This document shows positions 58,608 through 64,000 of a stretch of DNA of 64,000 nucleotides, piece by piece; the stretch's first letter is position 1; each line of letters starts with the position of its first letter. The notes under the pieces were generated by a model. The model did not search any database, was not told where the DNA came from, and was given only the letters and a program-made list of their open reading frames with translations. Source of the DNA: Nymphalis io (taxonomy: Eukaryota; Arthropoda; Insecta; Lepidoptera; Nymphalidae). Position numbers and translations under genes: made by a program. The stretch lies in the NCBI RefSeq assembly GCF_905147045.1, contig NC_065888.1, forward strand, positions 13,087,001 through 13,151,000, given 5' to 3'.

Positions 58608-60261
58608 ACGTCTCACATAAGCCAACAAAGTTTCCACTTTTACATTGAAACGTGGAGTGAACCTAACAAGAACAAGTTATTTAACAAGTAATTAAAATAT
58701 ATAAAGTAAAGTATCATAAAGCAATTAAAAAAGCGGAAAAAAACGATAAGAATATTAATGACAAATATAGTTTCTAGGCTTCTAAGAATTTAAATAAATT
58801 TACGTTAAAAAATTTACGTTTTTTTTATATTAGCTATTTCGGAAATTAGATTTGGCTGTTTTTTTTAATTGAAGTTGTTTTTGAAAATCGGATTCTTCTC
58901 TAGATATTATCCACAAATTATAAATATATTCTTTATTATAAACTTGTGTTTCATCCGTTATTTGCAAAGGCTATCTTGAATAATCATGAAGATTCTGAAC
59001 GCTTGCTCGCTCTATCACAATAATAGAGGAACAAATTGCTATAAATCAACGACTGGCAGTTCGTTGTACCAATTGAATCTTTCATACATCGAAGTGCATA
59101 GAAGTAGACAATTGATACACATGAAAAAATATATTCTCAAAATACAATTTTTTTATTTGTTAATACGGTTAATAGTGCAATGCTTCTTTAAATTTGTTAA
59201 ACATCTATTCCCATACGAGTTGCGCTAAAATATTTTCAAAACCCAATCCAAAAACCAATCAGTTGTAACGGCGATCGGTCAAAGTGCTATAGAATTTATG
59301 TTGCAGCGCTCTTTTCAGCGGTGTATTACTCCAAAATGGATAATATAAATACTTTCTCCATGAAAAGGACATATATATATACTAATTAGCTGTCATGTTA
59401 ATTGGTCTCACTGTAAAGTCTAGAAATCTGAAGCAGATATACCGACATCTTTTTTCATATACATTTAAAAATCTTTTATCTTATTATGACTTCTGATTGA
59501 CCATTAGGCTTAATTTATTGACACAAGTAAATTGTTTAATTGTAAGTCATTTGAATGATAATTATAGTTTATCTCTTAAAATATATTATAACATATTAAA
59601 ATATAATTAATATGTTGTATATTTTTTCCCATGTTAACTTGTGCACTTAATAATTAGTGCTGTGTGCGCTTTAATGAATGAATATCATTTAATGTATTCT
59701 TGTATTTTTTTTTAATTACGTGAATTTTTGCTTTTTTATATTCAGGTCCTATAGTAATGGTATACGCTGTCTTGTTTTACATTGTTCCGAAATCCGTTGT
59801 GACAATTGAATGAGCCAGTGTACTTACTTGCACATGTGCAGTGGCTGATAGTATATTTTGTAATTTTCCTTAAATGTTGTGATATAACGATTTCAATAGT
59901 AAAAGTTTAATTGGTTTTTTCGATAAATGTTGTGGTATGCATTTATTATATGTTTTGAAAAAATACCATATTAATGCTATGTAAATGACTTTCGAATTGA
60001 AAGGCAAACGAATGAAATTATACAAATGTGCAAATACGTCGTATGACCCTGTCGAAACAAGTAAACAACCTCTATAGAATATGCACACGATTCGATTTCA
60101 GTCGATCAGCTTCTAAATCGAAAACAGATTCGTGTTTTTTTTTTTTTGACAAATTGATTGTGATGAAGTGCCTACATAAATCGTATGTAGAAGTCCTGTA
60201 AAAAGGCTCTATTATAAGTGTTCTTATTTCAATTCAAAATTTCCTATTATTTTTAATTCTA
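58608..60261. other. AT-rich non-coding stretch
   Basis: A weak family A echo (GAATGAGCCAGTGTACTTAC near 59808). Nothing else recognised. Confidence 0.45.
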
Positions 60262-60533
60262 CTGGTGGTAGAGCTTTGTGCAAGCTCGTCTGGGTAGGTA
60301 CCACCCACTCATCAGATGTTCAAAACAGCAGTTCTTGGTATTGTTGTGTTCCGGTTTGAAGGGTGAGTGAGCCAGTGTAATTACAGGCACAAGGGACATA
60401 ACATCTTAGTTCCCAAGGTTGGTGGCGCATTGGTTATGTAAGCGATGGTTAACATTTATACATTTATAATAACATATTGTCTACGAGCGTTGGTTACATA
60501 TGCTCGTCCGCCTTCCTATTCTATTAAAAAAAA
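60262..60533 (+). repeat. Family A repeat with internal deletions
   Basis: Begins TACTGGTGGTAGAGCTTTG; loses part of the ATTCTACCGC region and part of the GGTGACCACTTACCATC region; ends in an A-run. Confidence 0.85.
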
Positions 60534-60867
60534 TTTTCATTTTCAATTTCATTTCGAATGTTTTCCTGTAACCAGAAATCCCGTGAATGCGACTTAAATA
60601 AAATATATTATAGTCAAGATAGAAATAATTTCAAACTAATTTATCGCTGTAATATAAACAATTTTCTACGTCGTTGCAATGTCAATTTTTGATCAAGTGA
60701 GACATATATACTATTTTTAAACTTCCAGACATTTTGGTAATTTGTACATACAAATTCGTATTTGTTCAAAGTAATTGTTTAGGTTCAGTAACATAACAAT
60801 GATAACATAGACGAAAAATATGAGATTTTATGCTTTCTTGTTGTAAATAATTGTTTAACTTTATATA

Positions 60868-61055
60868 CTTTTTTTTTAACGCTGGAAAAACGCGTTACGC
60901 GTTTCCCCCACGGGAACCTTTGGGGGTATGTGGGGCTCACCGGTGTCCAAGGCGCCGAATGCGCCCCGAACATCGGAATACCCACTAAAAACCAGTGGTA
61001 CCCTTTCCATCTTAACGTGGAGCGCCACGGGATCGCTTTCGCATGCTACCCTGAA
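60868..61055 (-). repeat. GC-rich retroposon-like fragment
   Basis: A T-run (60870-60878) is followed by CGCGTTACGCGTTTCCCCCA, CTCACCGGTGTCCAAGGCGC and GGAGCGCCACGGGATCGCTT. The T-run suggests a poly-A tail on the - strand. It resembles LINE 3' regions of Lepidoptera; the family is not certain. Confidence 0.5.
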
Positions 61056-61734
61056 ACTTTACATTCTCGCCCTGAGTTTAAAATATTTTGTAATCGGTGT
61101 ACACAATAGTATAAAGAAGAATTTCTTAATGAAAATTGTTCACGATCATTGCATCCAAAGACTAACTTATAAACTGAACGGGAGATTAGATAGACAATGC
61201 TGTGTCTTCTTATAATAATGACAGAGAGAGAAAAATCAGTGTTTAACTGAACAACCGTTAAGCACAAGATTATAAGCAGGACCGCAAATGTCTTAGTCTT
61301 AATTTACGATATGTAGTTTGATTATGTACCAATGTATATATATTTATAAATTTATATTTAATTTAGTAATTTTGCAATGATAACATGTAATACGATAATA
61401 CATAAATAATGCCAAATTCATATGTTGCAAGGGGTCAGTAGCAAATGTACTTATGTAGGTAAATTAATATTAATTAATGGTAAGTCATAAAAATCATGCT
61501 ACCTCAAATAAAATAATATTAATAATTAATAGAACTGATTGAAAATTTTCAAGCGAAATCGTCGAAACAGATTAACAATATTTTTAAAATTAAATAAAAA
61601 TTTCTTATGTTTGTGTCAATTAGAAACGTTTTTTTTTTAATAATTGGATTACGAATATTGATATATCAAATAATATTAAATTGACTGATCAAATTTCTAA
61701 ACCAAAACGTAATTATAACTCTTCAGATACCTTG

Positions 61735-62332
61735 GATAAATATAAAACATATTACCGGATTTTTACAGATGGATCTAAAGAAAAAGATGTATCAGGGGCT
61801 GCATAATATGATGATAAATTAGGATATGGTTTTAAATTAAGAATTAAAAATAATGTATCTATTATGCATTTGGAACATTTCGCCATAGCTGAAGCATTAT
61901 CGTATATAGACTATAGATCATAATAAAATTGTAATTTTAACAGACTCGAAAAGTTCTTTACAACACTTGGCTCGGTGAACCTCGGCTTTTCGAGGCGTTC
62001 CAAAAGCTTGTAGTAGTATACTGAAGCTACTATTGAAATTTACATCTAGACAGTGGATTCCATCTCATATAGGTAAAGAGGGTAATAAAAAAGCCGATTG
62101 TTTGACTAGAGAAGCTTATAATTATGGCATTGAAGTAGTTTTACGTCCCTTTTGCTCGGATTATATTTATATAATTAAGAAGTATTGCTGTGATTTGTGG
62201 AAGGAATATTTTGATGAAAGGTCCAAAGGAAAATGTATTTGGTATAAAACGATTCAGCCTCAACCACCCAAATTATCTTGGATTGATAACAGTTTAATAG
62301 ATAAATATAATATAACAAAATATGTCATTTAA
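61735..62332 (+). pseudogene. Decayed RNase H domain of a non-LTR retrotransposon
   Basis: Across shifting frames one reads YRIFTDGSKEKDVSGAA, then HLEHFAIAEALSYID, LTDSKSSLQHLAR, and WIPSHIGKEGNKKADCLTRE. These carry the four RNase H acidic residues (TDG, AEA, TDS, KAD). There are several stops (first near 61804) and frameshifts (near 61920 and 61965-62030). The last part, 62033-62332, is open for 99 codons and continues with KGKCIWYKTIQPQPPKLSW, as in the C-terminal region of lepidopteran LINE polyproteins. No reverse transcriptase is seen upstream. Confidence 0.75.
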
Positions 62333-62534
62333 ATCACAATTAAAATCTTGTATGGGATATTTAAATAGCATCTTGGCAGAACCTCGCACAGAAGCAGCTT
62401 CTGAATTATTAAAATTAGTTAAAGTCGGCCTTTATAACAGAAAGGATAATGTAATATTAAGAATACATAGCCACATTGAGAACTTAATTACTATTGTTAC
62501 TTTTACAGAGTGGCATATTCGTTTTAACGAATAA
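62322..62534 (+). pseudogene. Open frame after the RNase H relic, probably transposon-derived
   Basis: 70 codons beginning MSFKSQLKSCMGYLNSILAE, overlapping the end of the RNase H frame by 11 bases. It does not look like the usual His/Cys-rich LINE C-terminus and I cannot name it. The AT-rich base composition matches the relic. Confidence 0.3.
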
Positions 62535-63386
62535 ACACTTTTAATAATGAAAAAAAAGAAGAACGTTAACATTATAAAATTATCAATCAAGGTCTTCCAG
62601 AGAAAATTAAACGATATTCAAGAATACGATATTCAGGAAATGACGAGTCGGTTCAATGAGGCTTAACCTAACAGGTTAGCCGAGCGTTATATAACATTGG
62701 ATATACTAATCTATACCGATGCATAAACCACTCTGCCGGTCAGGTTTTCACTAAACCGTTGCATCTATTATGATACCAAGAGGAATCCTATAGAAGTTTT
62801 CGTACTTATTATGCTTACATATTGGCTTTTTATAGTTGTAGGTTCTGAATAATTGTAAAATGGCAAAATCACATAAACTTTGGACATTTTAATGGAAAAT
62901 TATCATTCGACCTCGAGTAATTTGTGAAGTTTAAAAACCTATACTATAAAACGACGATAAAAGATATAGATAAATAATATAGATAAGCGTATGTGTCTAT
63001 TAATGAAAATTAATTCATTCGTTTCGTTTAATGAATAGTGTTAGCTTATTAACATGTCTTACAGTTCAATTCCTATGCAAATTAATTTGTAGACGTCGTT
63101 TGAATTATGATAACACATATTTCTATTCTTTGTTACCAAAATTATTTTATATTTCACGTCACGTAAACGTTACCTTATAATACCAGGACGACGTATAAAT
63201 TCAGATATCTAATATTCCGACAGTATCACTGACAGTATTGCTGGCAGTTTTTATTACGATTAAAAACTGAGGTGTTTCTCAAATCGTCTATAGAGGATGC
63301 ATAGAAACCTGTCTGGTTAGTTACTCATTATGCATTCTGCCGCCGACCAAGAAATAATATTAAAAAATTAAAATAATATTACTTAC
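62535..63386. other. AT-rich non-coding stretch
   Basis: No gene, RNA or repeat recognised between the RNase H relic and the last family A copy. Confidence 0.45.
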
Positions 63387-63602
63387 AGTATTGTTGTGTT
63401 CCGGTTTGAAAGGTGAGTGAGACAGTGTAATTATTGGTACAAAAAACACTACATCTTTGTTCCAAGGTTGGTGGCGCATCGACGATGCAAGGTATGGTTA
63501 ATATTTCATACAGCGCTAATGTGCGATGGTGACCAAACCAGCAGGGGGCCGTTTTGCTCGTCTATAAAAAGAACCTACCTAGTTTATAAAAAGAAAAAAA
63601 AA
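63387..63602 (+). repeat. Family A repeat, 5'-truncated
   Basis: Starts at AGTATTGTTGTGTTCCGGTT; diverged 3' end with an A-run at 63593-63601. Confidence 0.75.
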
Positions 63603-63644
63603 TGGGTTCACTCATGTCCATCTTAATTTTATTGGCGTTTGTTA

Positions 63645-63915
63645 AGTTTAAGTGGTTAGAAGATGAAAATCTTAACCGACGATTCCAATTTTAAACCCGA
63701 GCAAGCACCATTGAATTTTCATGTGCTTAATTTGTGTTTATAATTAATCTCGTGCTTGGTGATGAAGGAAAATAGTGAGGAAACTTACGTGGCGGATAAA
63801 AATCTTCCCCCCGACCAACCCGCATTGGAGCAGCGTGGTGGAGCATCTCCTAATCATATCAAAAAGGAGTGATAACTTAGTCTAGCCGTGGGACATTTAT
63901 AGGCTATTACTTAAC
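63645..63915 (+). repeat. Family B SINE, diverged
   Basis: GTGGTTAGAAGATGAAAATC head to GTGGGACATTTATAGGCTAT tail; directly follows a family A copy. Confidence 0.8.
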
Positions 63916-64000
63916 TTTTACTTACTAACTTGTTAAATGAAGGCATTTTTTTCAGAATCAGATTATTTGCAAGTACAATGAGCATATATTACTCTATGAC

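Noticed and set aside
1..64000. CRISPR arrays, operons, ribosome binding sites or other prokaryotic systems
   Set aside because: Spliced genes, SINEs and AT-rich introns show this is eukaryotic nuclear DNA; the repeats are dispersed, not regularly spaced.

Overview
The window is AT-rich nuclear DNA from a butterfly or moth, most likely a nymphalid butterfly. The clues are short exons between long AT-rich introns, many copies of a tRNA-derived SINE that matches my memory of the Metulj family of Heliconius and its relatives, and a second poly-A-ended repeat typical of lepidopteran genomes. I could not search a database, so repeat family names are from memory. I use letters A to E for the repeat families inside this window.

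Three host genes are visible. (1) On the + strand, 7.9-16.2 kb, is a complete calaxin (EFCAB1/CLXN) gene for a ciliary/flagellar EF-hand protein of outer-arm dynein. It has four common exons and what look like two alternative first coding exons, at 7944 and 10600, giving predicted proteins of 265 and 218 aa. (2) On the - strand, 24.4-17.1 kb, is a membrane-type short-chain dehydrogenase/reductase of the SDR16C (epidermal retinol dehydrogenase 2-like) type. Six exons join in frame; only a very short first coding exon is uncertain. Genes 1 and 2 converge tail to tail, with stop codons about 860 bp apart. (3) On the + strand from about 39.4 kb, a 5' non-coding exon and a short start-codon exon (42574-42635) open a third gene whose remaining exons I could not find in the window. 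The sequence from 42.6 kb to the end may therefore be its large first coding intron.

The rest is mostly repeats. There are at least 18 copies or fragments of family A (about 290 bp), a similar number of family B (Metulj-like, about 300 bp), several of families C and D (other tRNA-headed SINEs) and a few of family E. There are also decayed pieces of non-LTR retrotransposons: an RTE-type reverse transcriptase piece and two RTE-type 3' ends, and an RNase H relic at 61.7-62.3 kb. A hAT-like MITE with near-perfect 8-bp target duplications lies at 43.2 kb. A 2.36-kb unit at 52.5-54.9 kb has long inverted ends of about 232 bp bordered by TTAA. Several perfect palindromes and hairpins do not fall into these families.

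The three genes have no visible operon-like or pathway link. The observations most worth follow-up are the paired first exons of calaxin and the long-TIR unit. I found no evidence of a novel defence or enzymatic system.
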